The notes: generated from the sequence alone by a model not told the origin. A stretch of 39,118 nucleotides of DNA from CALMFT01 sp964563595 (GCA_964563595.1 CAZLWR010000006.1:1-39118); one strand, 5' to 3'. Positions 1 through 10,395 are shown, counted from the stretch's first letter. A program made the numbers and translations.

Positions 1-1
1 C

Positions 2-72
2 TGGGGATTCGTCTAATGGTAGGACACCGGACTTTGACTCCGTTTATCTAGGTTCGAATCCTAGATCCCCAG
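2..72 (+). tRNA. tRNA-Gln (UUG anticodon)
   Basis: Full cloverleaf: 7-bp acceptor stem (TGGGGAT with ATCCCCA), D arm, anticodon stem CCGGA/TCCGT closing the loop CTTTGAC with anticodon TTG, and the T arm CTAGG-TTCGAAT-CCTAG. The weak U1-A72 first pair and G73 are typical of bacterial tRNA-Gln. CCA is not encoded. A run of six T follows directly at 73-78 and may help end transcription. Confidence 0.93.
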
Positions 73-183
73 TTTTTTGTATACCTCAAAAATTATTACT
101 GCTCCCTAATATTTAGAGCATGTATTGACATAGTATTAACTTTATGTACTAAACTATGTACTTTATCGACTGAATCAAATAAA

Positions 184-1749
184 ATGAACCATAAGACAGA
201 ACTTGACTTATTTGCTGCTGCAGAAGATCAAAACCATATAGTGCTGCTTGATCAAAAGCCAGATAAAATTTCTTTGCAACAAATTATAGCACTGGGCGAA
301 CTTTATGAAAACCCACCTGTATTTCAAAAACGAAATGAGGTAGGCAAATGGTTTATGGAAACGGAATGATTCAAAAGGGTAGACGCGGAAGAGAGAAATA
401 TTTATGAAGATGATAAGAGCATCGATCGCCAAGTTTTGTTTTCTGATAGGGGCATCTTATGAATAAAAAATATGGAGCCAACTTATATAGTAACACAATC
501 CTTTGATGAATATAGTACTATGTGAAAAAAGCGTGAACATTATGACAGTAGACGAGGGCATGGTTTCCATACAAGTACATTAATTAATTATCATCCTTTT
601 CAGTTAGAGTGAATATATTATCATAAAGATTACTGATGCTTTATTAAAACTATAGATAAGCAGCCAAGGTTTATTGCTGTAACATTCCAAGGATCCAAAC
701 TTTGCTATAAAAAGATACAACCTTTGTCGTCCATTCAACAGAAGAAGACAGCCCCAAAAGTAAATACCCAATCCATAAAAGTAGACAATGGAAATATTTC
801 TGTTGCTTCTACGCCACCAGTTGAGATACAAGGTGCAAGTTTTATTGTTTTTAATGGTGATAAGCAGTGTATTTACTATAAAGACCAAAAACTATATCTT
901 CTTTCTTTTGATCTCAAGGATCCAAGGAAAAATGTTTTAACGGTGATGGATGAATTCGCATCAGATCAAAAAGTAACAAACATATCCTTATTGGATTCTA
1001 CTCTCTTGGTTTCGGTAGCAGACTCCGAAGAAAATCAGTGAAGATCCATCGCCAGGGCCTTATGATTTAATTGGGCTAAGAAAAAATGCACTACATATTT
1101 TTATAATATTGCCACAAAACAAAAGTCGAGTTCGGCTTGTCCTAACTCGAGCTTTATTGAAACAAAGATTTTTGATAGTGAGACGGGCTTGCCGCTTGTA
1201 TATAATACAGCTACCAATTCGCTTGTTAGTATTCATCCAACGGATAAGGACGAACATGATAAAGCTATACTAAATATCGCGAGCCCAGTCAAAGCTATTT
1301 CTCATCAATTGGGTTTGTCTTTATCTTGAAGAAGTAATACTAGTATAGCGGAATATACCGAACAAATCGAGCGTCATCTAGATTGATTGCAATTGGTGTA
1401 TAACAAGTGTTTTGATGAAAATACCAGTGTAGACTTTGTTCTTAAACAGTTCTTACTATTTTGCAGGAAGACTCAGAGTATGCAACTAGAAATAATCAAA
1501 TTAAAAACAATGATAGTCTGAGAAGAGTATAGAAAATGATTTGAAAGTTATGTTGTTATTATAGAGAAATCATTCTCAAAGCTGAAAACAGACTTTTTTA
1601 ATCATATAAGAAATATCTATTTCCTTAATAACCAAAAAAGTGATATAATGCTTGGTTTGTCTGAGCATCTTTTAAGTTCTTCCGAGTTTATTCAGGGGAT
1701 GATTAAGGAACTCGTAGATTATATAAAAAACAAACCTATAGTGTATTAG
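184..1749 (+). CDS. Large unknown protein (521 aa), crossed by 11 TGA codons
   Basis: I do not recognise a family. Read with TGA as Gly, one frame runs from ATG 184 to TAG 1747-1749; with the standard code it would look like a string of short fragments. TGA codons lie at 367, 460, 523, 610, 634, 1039, 1063, 1327, 1384, 1519 and 1537. The protein has no signal peptide or membrane segment that I can see. The first ~60 residues are acidic and helical (start MNHKTELDLF), the middle is rich in beta-type stretches, and the last ~130 residues are Lys/Glu-rich and probably helical. It stands alone after tRNA-Gln and converges with the next gene. A TTGACA at 125-130 could be its -35 box. Reading frame certain, function unknown. 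Confidence 0.8.
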
Positions 1750-1759
1750 CTATAGGTTT
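1732..1759 (+). terminator. Perfect 10-bp hairpin across the stop codon
   Basis: AAACCTATAG (1732-1741) and CTATAGGTTT (1750-1759) are perfect inverted repeats with an 8-nt loop holding the TAG stop of the preceding gene. It sits between two convergent genes. There is no T run after it, so it may be a weak terminator or mRNA 3'-end stabiliser. Confidence 0.4.
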
Positions 1760-1798
1760 ATGTTGTGAAGAAATTGATCATATTTGTTGTTTTGGTTC

Positions 1799-2320
1799 TT
1801 ATTCTTTTGAAAAAATACATAGTCATGACTCGATATCTTTTTGTCTAATGCTGATTTTCTTTTTCTGCTGATTATTTACAAGTGTCTCGAGATCTTTTAT
1901 TGACTTCCATCTTCCTTGGGTGATCATATAATCTATACAAACGCCTGCATCTGTTGACAGTGGTACTCAATGCTGTAAATGGAAATCATTACTTTGTCTT
2001 ACCTTGAATAATATTTCTTCTTGTAGTAGATCTAGTGCGTTTATTTTGAGTACGGCATATCATCATGCTTGATATGATGCATGAGATGCTTTTGGTTTTC
2101 TAATAACCAATCCTATTTCAAGTCCATTTTCAACTAGATATGCATTAAGCTTTGTATTTCCAGTATTCAATAAAAATGCTATTTCGGCACCAGCTTTATC
2201 TCTTTCATTCCCTAAAAGATCGAAACTAAGTGCGTATTTTCCTTCCTCTTGTAATAATCAAAAGGTGTCCGGCAGCTTAACTTCACAGGCATGATTATAT
2301 AATTGAGCAAAGATATTCAT
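1799..2320 (-). CDS. Unknown protein, 173 aa
   Basis: Family not recognised. The frame runs from ATG (2318-2320, start MNIFAQLYNH) to TAA (1799-1801) and is crossed by TGA codons, including a pair of Gly residues (AGG) at about residue 75, so it is invisible with the standard code. The protein looks soluble: the first half alternates short strands (KYALSFDLLGNERDKAG), the C-terminal third is Lys/Gln-rich and helical. No signal peptide or membrane segment. It diverges from topA, with 140 bp between the two starts. Function unknown. Confidence 0.7.
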
Positions 2321-2464
2321 TTGTATCACAAAATTGTAAAGTATATTTACTTTTTTAATAAAGTATATATAGAAGTCAAGTTGTAATGTTTCTATTTGCT
2401 GTTGATAAATAATCAGAGTTTGCTAGTGTCTGATCTACTATTCAGATTATTATATATGCATTAT

Positions 2465-3883
2465 ATGCCTTGAAGCGTAAAAAAAACTACTAAAAAGCCT
2501 AAGACTACGAAGATTTCTGCAAAAAAAGCTACTAAGAAGGCTAGCACAAAAACTGCTGCTGCTCCCATAAAAACCTCTCCTTTGAAATTTAATGCTAGCG
2601 GTAAAAAACTAGTAATAGTAGAGTCTCCTGGAAAGGTGAAAACAATATCCAAATACCTATGATCTGATTATATCATCAAACCATCGGTTGGACATATCGT
2701 TGATTTGGCAGATAAAAATATGAAAAAGTTGATTGAAAAGTGATTTGAGCCTGATTATGAGGTAGACCCGAAGAAAAAGAAAGTAGTCTCTGAATTGAAG
2801 GCTGCAGCGAAGTCTAGTTCTCAGGTTATTCTTGCTACAGATGAGGATCGCGAAGGGGAGGCAATTGCATATCACCTTACTCAGGTATTGTGATTGGATC
2901 CCAAAACTACCGCAAGGATCGTATTCAATGAAATTACAAAGCCCGCTATCAATGCGGCGATGGAGAATGCGAGAACCTTGGATATGGATCTAGTTCTTGC
3001 TCAAAAATCAAGAGCGGTGTTAGATAAGTTGGTGTGATTTAGTATCTCTCCAATCTTGTGGCAAAAAATCAAAATGGGTTTATCTGCTGGTAGAGTTCAA
3101 TCGGTCGCAGTTAAATTGGTTGTAGAAAAAGAAAGAGAGATACAGGCTTTTGTTCCTGTGGAGTATTGGGTTATTAAGGCTCAATTGGAAACTCCAAAGT
3201 GATTAGTTGAGATAGTACTAAAGAAACTTGAATGAGCGAAGGACATAGAAGAACTAGGGGAATGAGAGACTGAAGCTACCAAAAAGACCGATAAGGAATC
3301 CGGAGGTAAGTTCTCTAAATCTGCTTTGGAAACAGTATTAAAGCAATTGCATATCGAGGACTTAAAAATAACCTCTGATGAGAAAAGTGGTTTACAGATC
3401 CTTTCTGATAAAGCTCCTATTCAATTTCAGTTGGTAGACATTGTGACTAAACAATCCAAAAAGTCTCCTTCCGCACCTTTTATCACCTCTACTTTACAAC
3501 AAACCGCTTCGAGAATGTTTGGATGGCCGGTAAAGCAGGTAATGAGTGCAGCACAAAAACTTTATGAAGCCGGACTGATTACGTATATGAGAACAGATAG
3601 TACGAGTTTGTCATGACAGGCTATTGCAAGTTGCAAAGAATATATCGCTAGTAAATTTGGGGATAAATATTCTACGGTTAGACAGTACAAAAGTAAATCA
3701 AAGAATGCTCAAGAGGCTCATGAAGCTATAAGACCTACTATTATTGATACCGAGCCTGACCAAATAAAGCTATGACAGTATGAACAAAGACTCTATACAC
3801 TTATACGAAAAAGAACCTTAGCGAGTCAGATGAGTGACGCATTATTTACCAATACCAGTTACGTATTCCATCCTATGATTTAG
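2465..3883 (+). CDS. topA: DNA topoisomerase I, N-terminal part (472 aa) of a split topA
   Basis: Type IA topoisomerase, relaxes negative supercoils by a transient 5'-phosphotyrosine cut. After a Lys-rich tail of ~50 residues comes the Toprim domain (LVIVESPGK, later ATDEDREGEA), the SAGRVQSVA motif, and the catalytic Tyr374 in TYMRTDSTS. CGA at 3806 lies at the invariant Trp of LI-W-KR. The frame stops at TAG 3881-3883 after SYVFHP, in the middle of domain II. The rest of the enzyme, including the zinc ribbons, resumes at 4561. N and C parts add up to 782 aa, a normal full length, so nothing essential seems lost except continuity. An in-frame ATG at 2456 is an alternative start. The two parts might assemble as a split enzyme, or the gene may be broken or misassembled. 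Confidence 0.9.
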
Positions 3884-3904
3884 AATCTAACGTTTATCTT
3901 CTTG

Positions 3905-4183
3905 ATGGCCAAAAAGTCTAACCAACTTGATGTATTGCATAATTACTTTACTGAGGAATTATGATTGGAATATAGACATCAGTGAACAGGGTCTCATATT
4001 CACAAATACTTCCCTGTGGGAGGCAATGGAAGAAATGTCTGCTTGACTGCGGATCATGGTCGCTCCAAGAAACATGTCATCAATTCTACGGAATTGGGCA
4101 AACAGCTCGCTAGGACCTTGCACAATGACATCCAGTTTTATGTCTATTATAAGCAAAGAATAGAGGATTTATTATCTGATTAG
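3905..4183 (+). CDS. Small unknown protein (92 aa) inside the topA split
   Basis: Frame from ATG 3905 (MAKKSNQLDV) to TAG 4181-4183, with two in-frame TGA (Gly) codons, so it uses the local code. It begins 21 nt after the premature topA stop and ends 34 nt before the alkyltransferase-like gene. The protein is basic and soluble; the middle GTGSHIHKYFP followed by a His/Lys strand loosely recalls small double-stranded-RNA-binding-type folds such as HicA, but I cannot support that assignment. Function unknown. Together with the next gene it makes up the block that separates the two topA parts. Confidence 0.6.
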
Positions 4184-4217
4184 ATTATTTTCTGATTATT
4201 TATACTATAATCTGATT

Positions 4218-4532
4218 ATGAAGCCTGAACTTATAGAACTTATCAATAACATTCCTTTTGCTAGAGTCTGTTCTTATGGGACTGTGGCCGTGCAGTTAGA
4301 ATTGCAATATGGCATTCAAACCAGTGGACGAATGGTGGGCAAAGTATTATCCGCATTAACACCCCATGGTTGCGATGGCCCATGGCGAAGAGTAATCAAT
4401 AAGCAATGATATATATCTGCTCTCAAGTTGGGTCAAAGAGGTATCATTCAGACTGATTTATTGGAATTGGAAGGAATAGAAGTAAACAATGGTTTTGTAG
4501 ATATGAGCAGCTATGAATACTTCTTTAGGTAA
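4218..4532 (+). CDS. Alkyltransferase-like protein (ATL, MGMT DNA-binding domain), 104 aa
   Basis: Related to O6-alkylguanine-DNA methyltransferase. Seen: NNIPFARVCSYGTVA at the N-terminus, then SG-x-MVGKVLSAL, then PW-x-RVINKQGYIS. The acceptor Cys of the PCHRV motif is replaced by Trp (TGG), the mark of ATL proteins, which bind alkylated bases and hand them to nucleotide excision repair rather than repairing them. The conserved Gly of KQGYIS is a TGA codon. CGA at 4386 gives PW-W-RVIN, a common ATL form, if CGA is Trp. CGA at 4329 lies where MGMTs have the base-flipping arginine finger, so Trp there would be unusual. A TATAAT at 4206-4211 ends 6 nt before the ATG, so its mRNA may be leaderless. 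It lies within the split topA. Confidence 0.85.
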
Positions 4533-4560
4533 CACATTATTTTAGCAACTAGTAACATTT

Positions 4561-5493
4561 ATGGGAAAAATCATAAAAGAACAAACATGGATTGCCGCTG
4601 GGAAAGTGATGGAATTTGATGGGTTTTTGAGATTGCGAGATGAGCTTGATGAAGATGTGGTCTTACCCTCTTTGGATAAAGATGCTATTTTTAATTCTAA
4701 GGAATTTACTGCAAAACAAAACTTTACCAAACCACCGGCGAGATATACAGAAGCAACTTTAGTAAAAACATTAGAGCAGAAAGGTATTGGTAGGCCATCT
4801 ACTTATGCTAGCACTATTGCGACTATTCAAGATAGAAACTATGTGGTCAAAGAAGATAATAAGCTCAAGCCGACTGAAATGGCCTATGGGGTCAACGATT
4901 TTTTGGAAACACATTTTCATCAGCTTATGGATTATGATTTTACAGCTGAGATGGAGAATAAACTTGATGATGTTGCCAATGGTGACCTAGAGCGAAAAAA
5001 AATGTTACAAGATTTTTATGCATGATTTGAACCTCAGCTTATTGATTCAAAGTGATCTGAAAGAATAACATTGACTACTGGTAAGCCCTGTCCGAAATGT
5101 TGAGAGGGAGAACTGATAGTCAGATATGGTAAATCTAAAACTAGTTTCTTGGGATGCAGTAGATATCCTGAGTGCGATTATGTTTCAGAGACTGAAGATG
5201 TTTCAAATAAACTCAACCTCATCAAAGAGAAATACGAAGGACAGCCTTGTCCTGCCGGCGGAACTATTGTGGTCAAGATGGGTAGATTTTGACCATTCTT
5301 GTGTTCTTCAGATTATCCGACTATCAAATGGATAAAGTCCCCGGTCCAGTTTGAACTTGAATTAAAATTATGAGATAATAAGCCCGCATGTCCTGAGTGT
5401 GGAGCAGAGATGACCATTAGGAGAAGTAAAAGAGGTGCGTTTTGGGGATGTAGCAAATATCCTGATTGTAAGGGGATTGTGAATATAAAATAG
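4561..5493 (+). CDS. topA: DNA topoisomerase I, C-terminal part (310 aa) of a split topA
   Basis: Continues the enzyme interrupted at 3883. It opens with its own ATG (MGKIIKEQ) directly before TWIAAGKVMEFDGF, which is where domain II should resume. Then come the conserved IGRPSTYASTIATIQ helix of domain I/II, the GD-x-E-(W, CGA 4993)-KK-x-LQDFY segment, and C-terminal zinc ribbons: CPKCGEGE...CSRYPEC, a degenerate one with CPAGG...CSSDYP, and CPECGAE...CSKYPDC. Stop TAG at 5491. It follows the ATL gene by 28 nt, with no clear ribosome site. On its own it lacks the Toprim domain and the catalytic Tyr, so it could act only together with the N-terminal part. Confidence 0.88.
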
Positions 5494-5513
5494 TAAGATA
5501 GTAAGAAATATTT

Positions 5514-6785
5514 CTATCTGAGTAATTCTCCAATAATTCTATTTGCTACATTGAGTCCTTGATAACTTAGCTTTATATGATTTCCATTTCTAATTATAAG
5601 CTCTTCTTCTTCAAAGAGTGCTAATTTTTCTTCATAGTTGGGTGCCAGGACTGTAGTGAATTTTTGGATATCACTTATACCGTAGCTTCTCAGTCACAGC
5701 ATAAAGGTCTCATAGAGTATATCAGATTCCTGTAAGAAATTTGTCTTCTTTTCGTCTACATATTTTCACTGTATGTATTCCATAATATTAGTGGTGTTCG
5801 TGTATCTTATTCACTTATTGCTTGATATATCTGTAGATCAAAAATAATCTGAATCAGTAAGCATATTGCTGTAAAGCATACCTGAGGCACTTGCCCCTAA
5901 TCCTATATAAGGCTGTAGAGTCCGATATACACTATTGTGAATGCTATTCTTCCCTGATAGAGCGAAATTACTGACTTCGTATCTCTTATAAGCTGCAGAC
6001 AAAATGCTATCAGATAAGATTTGATGTTCTTGTAAGATATTATCATCTTGAGGTTGAACACACTGTTTTAAGGTGTTTGACATATGTTGTTGAGTACTGT
6101 CGTGTCACAGCTTCTCTCGTTTACTTCCTGGGAATAATTCTAACATATAAAGACTGAAACTATCTGCTACATGGCTATCTACCATATCTTGGAAGAATTG
6201 TAACTTATTCTTATTCCAGGAACTTCCTCATTGCGTATGTGCAGTGTTATTATTTAGTGTCCCGAAAGCAATAAAGTCAAAATTGTAGCACATCGTTGCT
6301 TGCTTGATGGTTTGTAGCTTGCGGAGATATCCTTTCAGATTATTAAAGTTATAATTCCTTCACGCTAATTGGAGAATAGTATCATCAAATGTCTGAAGTC
6401 ACCGGGAAAACCTTATTCTAGGGAAGTCTTTATAGGCCTGGCCAATTTGTTTCACAAGATCTAGAGTTTCATCAAAAGGATCGGGATTGAGCTCTATACT
6501 TAGTTCCTCCAAATATTCCAATGATCGTACTTGTCCTATATGATCTATGATGGACTTGATAGCAGCGAACCCTATCAACGCCGGAGTACCACCTCAAAAA
6601 TAAATTGTTTTGACTTGCGTGCTATTGCTTTTATCTTTTCGTAGATCTATTTCTTTATGTAAGGCAGTTAAATACTCTTGTATCAGATTATTTTGGAAGT
6701 TCGGATGATCTTTGCCAATGACAAAAAAATTGCAATAATCGCACTTATAATTACAAAAGGGGATGTGAATATAGATAGAGTGCAC
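5514..6785 (-). CDS. hemW: HemW-like radical SAM protein, 423 aa
   Basis: Starts at GTG (6783-6785; a TAG lies a few codons upstream in frame) and ends at TAG 5514-5516, converging with topA 20 nt away. Seen: YIHIPFCNYKCDYC with the three [4Fe-4S] cysteines at residues 11, 15 and 18, and GGGTPALIG at 64-72, whose first Gly is a TGA codon. Later parts match the HemW/HemN-like family: ELNPDPF, RFS-x-GLQTFDD, and YEVSNFAL...GLGASASG. The motif before the third Cys (CxxxCxxC, then NF) is the HemW type. HemW is a heme chaperone or insertion factor in other bacteria. Candidate-phyla cells rarely make heme, so the role here is open. Confidence 0.88.
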
Positions 6786-6879
6786 GAAACGTATTCAAAA
6801 CTAAAAGTTGCACTACTATAATAATTGTACCTTCTATTTCCAACCTATAAGCTAGCTATTATATAATATCTTTTATTAC

Positions 6880-7548
6880 ATGGGAATACGCCTTCTATCT
6901 TTCTTATTTTTGGTCATTGGCTTATGCCCGATGTTTTCTTATGCTAGAGTTATTGGGGGTGCTTCGCTTTCTGTTCCATCGAGTTCCTCAATTATAGTTT
7001 CTTTTACAGGTAGTAAAGGTTCCATATCGATTGACATGGCAGCATTTCAAAAACATTGGTTGGATCAAGTAAACACAACGAGATCTGCGTTGAAGATATA
7101 TCCCTATGAAGCAGACAAGCAGTTGGATTTTACAGCACAATATTGGTCAGATTATAGTAAATCAATAGGTTCTATATCCCACAAAAGATATAACTCCAAA
7201 ACGTATTATGATTATAATTTGATAAGAAAGCGATTTGAATCTTTGGGTATAGTTTTTGGACCTAAGAATGGTACAAAAGTTGTAGAGAATATTGGACGAT
7301 GATATGTGCGTTGTGCTACCAAGAAATTTGTAAAGACTGACTGTACACAGACCCTTATAAACGCAGCTCAATCCACGCGGACTTTCTTTATGTCTGAAAA
7401 AGGTAAAGCATATGCTCCTCATTATAAAAGTATTATTAGCAGGCAATATACTCATGCCTGATTTGGAATTACGATTGATGTGGACAAAGGAAAATATTAT
7501 CTTACGACGCACTATAGTGTTCCTTTAGAATCGAAAGATAAAAAATAA
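6880..7548 (+). CDS. Exported CAP/SCP-like domain protein, 222 aa
   Basis: An N-terminal signal peptide (hydrophobic residues ~4-20, ending around FSYA) is followed by a CAP (cysteine-rich secretory protein) fold. Seen in order: VNTTRSAL for the first helix, ALKIYPYEADKQLDFTAQ for the 'L..A' region, the first metal-site type His in ISHKRYN, VVENIGRG (the ENI motif; the last Gly is TGA), SEKGKAYAPHYKSII with the second His, and AGFGITID near the end. Bacterial CAP proteins are secreted, often with unknown binding or hydrolytic roles. TATAAT at 6862-6867 lies 12 nt before the ATG. The beta-propeller gene follows on the same strand after 107 bp, so both may belong to one exported set. Confidence 0.8.
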
Positions 7549-7655
7549 TCTGATGACAAGGCCATGTCGGATATTGTTGTCACAAGCTTAGACGATAGTT
7601 CGTATGAGAAGGTAGAGATTATTTGATTCGTAATTTATTGCACTTACTATATAAA

Positions 7656-9923
7656 ATGAAAAACACTCTTACTGTACTGATGCTTGCATTATTTTTGTCG
7701 GTCAGCTATGCTACCAGTAATTCTGCTCTTTCGACTCTTTGACAGGGGATTGCGACTACAACAACCACTGCAAGTGGTTCTGTTTCTTGATCAATAACTG
7801 ACCCCGAAATTGATGACTCACTGGTTAACGCTCTAGAAAAGCAACCTGAGACTGATCTAGTAAAAGAACTGAAGGATGCTAAAGATTCTCTCAAACTTCA
7901 GTCCGTAAATACTTGTGATGGTTTTGACACGGTTTTGACTAATTGGATCAATAAAAATAAAACTTTCTTTATGCAGGGCGGCTGATATGGTAGGCCTATT
8001 CCTTTGATGATGCAATGATGAATGGAGGGTGATATGGTTAAGACTACAGTATCCAATGATGCGAAAGTAGAGAGTGCTACCGCTCCGGGCGTAGGAGGAG
8101 GTGCTTGAGTTGATCACTCTGCTACAAATGTTCAAAAAGCTGGTATTGATGAGCCAGATATTATCAAAAATGACGGTAAATATATCTATTACGTTAATAA
8201 TACTAAAAAATTATTGTATATTTTGAAGTGACCTTACAATGGTTCGACTTTGGATCTGTCCACAGTGAATACCGTAAGTATTCTGAGACTTCCAAAAACA
8301 TACAATGCTACAGACTTATTGTTGGATGGGAATAAACTTGTACTTGTATCATCAAGATATTTGAACCTCAGTTACGACTATAACAAATCATTTTTTGATA
8401 AGAATACCAGAACCAATATTGTCGTATTTGATATGACCAATAGAGAAAAACTTTCTATAGTCAGATTATTTGATTTTCCTGGTCAGATTCAAGAAAGTAG
8501 GCTGAGCAATGGTAAACTCACCGTAGTGAGTAATCTATGGTTTAGTCGATGACCAATTTATTGGATCATGAATGAAAAGAAAGGCATTGATGACATAGTG
8601 ACTACTACGAATATTATCCCAAGCGGAGCTGAAGTAGTAAGAAAAAGTTCTGGTATATTGGACAAGCATGCTTACAAACCTGATTGTGCTTCTTTGCAAT
8701 ACATTCTTCCTGATAAACCAGAAAACTTTAATCCGTCGGTAGGCGTTGTTCATACTATAGACTTAAATAAAGATACTAACGCAACTACCAACCTTTTCTA
8801 TGGCAATGCAGGTCAAATACATCTTACTGATAAGTCTTTATATGTGGTAAGCAGCATTAGTTTGTGAGGTTATCAATATTCTACTTGTCCTCCCAATGCT
8901 AGATGTGCTATGCCATTGATACGAAGAGAACCAAACAATTTCTCTTTGATCCATAAATATGGTTTAACTACCGGGAAACCTGTCTACCAGAATTCTGCTT
9001 TGGCAAAAGGTGACTTATTAACTCAATATAGTATGGATGAAGATGCGAATGGAAATTTCAGAATCCTCACAAGAACATGGTCACCGGAGTTGAGTACTCA
9101 CTTATGGGTCTTTGATAACAAACTTAATCTCAGTAACTGGTTGCTGAACATAGAACCTAAAGAGGAGTTTAAAGCTAGTAGGTTTATATGAGATAAACTT
9201 TATTTAGTCACCTTCCAGCAAATTGATCCTTTGTTCGTGATTGACTTGGTTGGAAAACCAAAAATTCTTGGAGAATTAAAAATACCAGGATACAGCCAAT
9301 ATCTTCATCCCTACACTGCTATGAAGGACGGCAAACAGCTTTTGATAGGTTTGGGTACGGACACACAAGAAACTGGTTGAAGAGTAACTACTAATGGAGT
9401 AAAATTAGATCTTTATGAAGTAAACTTCAATGCTATAAACAATAATGCTATTTCTATAAAGCAATTATTTACTAAGACCCTGGGTTGAAGGGGTAGTTGG
9501 TCGGAAGCAACTGAGAATCCTAGAGTATTTGTATGGAATGAAAAAACAAAGCAGTTATTCTTGCCAATTATTATGCAGAATGAGGTAGAGAAAAAGATAT
9601 GTAACAAGGACTACTATGGTCAAGACTATTGTTACCCACAATATACCTATAATACTACTTTCGCTTGAGTAAAGACATTGAGTATTAGTCTTAGTGCCGG
9701 TATTACTGAAGTATCAAGTAAAGATTATAAAGATCAGATTATAGCTTATTTGAAAACAAACAATCAATATTATGGTTCAGATTATAATAATTTTGGTTTA
9801 GATCAATGGCAGTATATGAGTTTGGGTAATAGGGCTGGGTACATTGGTGAAGTTACTTATTTTATCAACAATGCCTTTGCGGATTTCAATTCGACAAAAG
9901 AATGAAAGTTAATTAAGTTCTAG
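7656..9923 (+). CDS. Exported beta-propeller protein (PF09826-type), 755 aa
   Basis: Signal peptide at residues ~1-21 (MKNTLTVLMLALFLSVSYA), a Ser/Thr/Gly linker, then the hallmark AGIDEPDIIKNDGKYIYYV of the secreted beta-propeller family PF09826, followed by repeating blades that end in VVFDM, LYVVSS, LWVFD and LYLVTF. A Cys-containing loop (CPPNARC) suggests disulfides outside the cell. The frame is crossed by many TGA codons, e.g. in GGYGRP and GGGAGVD near residues 108-150, and ends at TAG 9921-9923. The family is found in archaea and bacteria; its function is not established, probably surface binding. It lies in a run of surface genes with the CAP protein upstream. Confidence 0.87.
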
Positions 9924-9994
9924 GCACAGACATTGACATCATATACCATTAAACTATTAGGGTGATATATATTTTTATAATCTGACCGCTTTCT

Positions 9995-10222
9995 ATGGAC
10001 CAGATATTGGCTATCGCAAGAGATATTACTACATTACTTATGCCCTTATTTCTAATTGGAATGTGCATAATTGTTGTGTATCTTATTGCCCTCTTGATGA
10101 AGATCAATAAAGTTGCTGAACATGTTCAAGAGACAACGTTTATGGTAAATAATGTTGTTCGCAGTAGTCTTTTCACAGTGACTTCGTTTCTCGCTTGATT
10201 GTTTGAAAACAAGAAAAAATAA
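9995..10222 (+). CDS. Small single-span membrane protein, 75 aa
   Basis: ATG 9995 to TAA 10220-10222. One hydrophobic segment at residues ~13-35 (LLMPLFLIGMCIIVVYLIALL), then an amphipathic helix (INKVAEHVQETTFMVNNVV) and a basic tail (FENKKK). No family recognised; the arrangement resembles small DUF948-like or phage-shock-like membrane proteins with a cytoplasmic helix. Possible promoter: TTGACA at 9933-9938, and TATAAT at 9976-9981, 13 nt before the ATG. One TGA codon (Gly) lies near the end, so the standard code would cut off the last eight residues. Confidence 0.7.
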
Positions 10223-10245
10223 TAGTATATGTCTTTCTTCAAAAG

Positions 10246-10311
10246 ACGGGATCCTTGCATTCTTAGCTGCTCTTTAAATGAGCCGTACAGATGACAAGCA
10301 CCCGTTTTTTT
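10246..10311 (+). terminator. Probable intrinsic terminator with a long branched stem
   Basis: ACGGG (10246) pairs with CCCGT (10301), CTTG (10254) with CAAG (10295), and GCTC (10269) with GAGC (10280), followed by seven T at 10305-10311. It lies 24 nt after the small membrane protein gene and just ahead of the convergent tRNA, so it would stop plus-strand readthrough into the tRNA gene. Confidence 0.5.
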
Positions 10312-10316
10312 GCAAA

Positions 10317-10389
10317 CAAAAAGACTGGGGATCGAACCCAGACCAACGGCTTCGGAGACCGTTATGCTAACCATTAACACCATCTTTTT
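10317..10389 (-). tRNA. tRNA with CCG anticodon, probably tRNA-Trp reading CGG
   Basis: Full cloverleaf on the minus strand: acceptor AAAAAGA with TCTTTTT, anticodon stem ACGGT/GCCGT around the loop CTCCGAA, a 4-nt variable loop, T arm CTGGG-TTCGATC-CCCAG, discriminator G73. By anticodon it would be called tRNA-Arg(CCG). Yet it lacks A20, the usual bacterial Arg identity base (T follows the GG of the D loop), and carries A37, A1-U72 and G73, which are features of tRNA-Trp; the anticodon arm resembles bacterial tRNA-Trp (loop CTCCAAA) with A36 changed to G. This fits the CGG codons found at invariant Trp positions in the window. CCA is not encoded. The 5' end is 6 nt after the stop of the preceding minus-strand gene, so it is probably cut from that operon's transcript. 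Confidence 0.85.
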
Positions 10390-10395
10390 GTATGG

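Noticed and set aside
3875..4560. Group I intron or intein in topA
   Set aside because: The insert carries two coding genes with only short spacers, no room for an intron core, no homing endonuclease, and in-frame TAG stops exclude an intein.
10317..10389. Plain tRNA-Arg(CCG)
   Set aside because: CGG codons fall on invariant Trp, A20 is missing, and A1-U72, A37 and G73 fit tRNA-Trp. The Arg call cannot be fully excluded without charging data.
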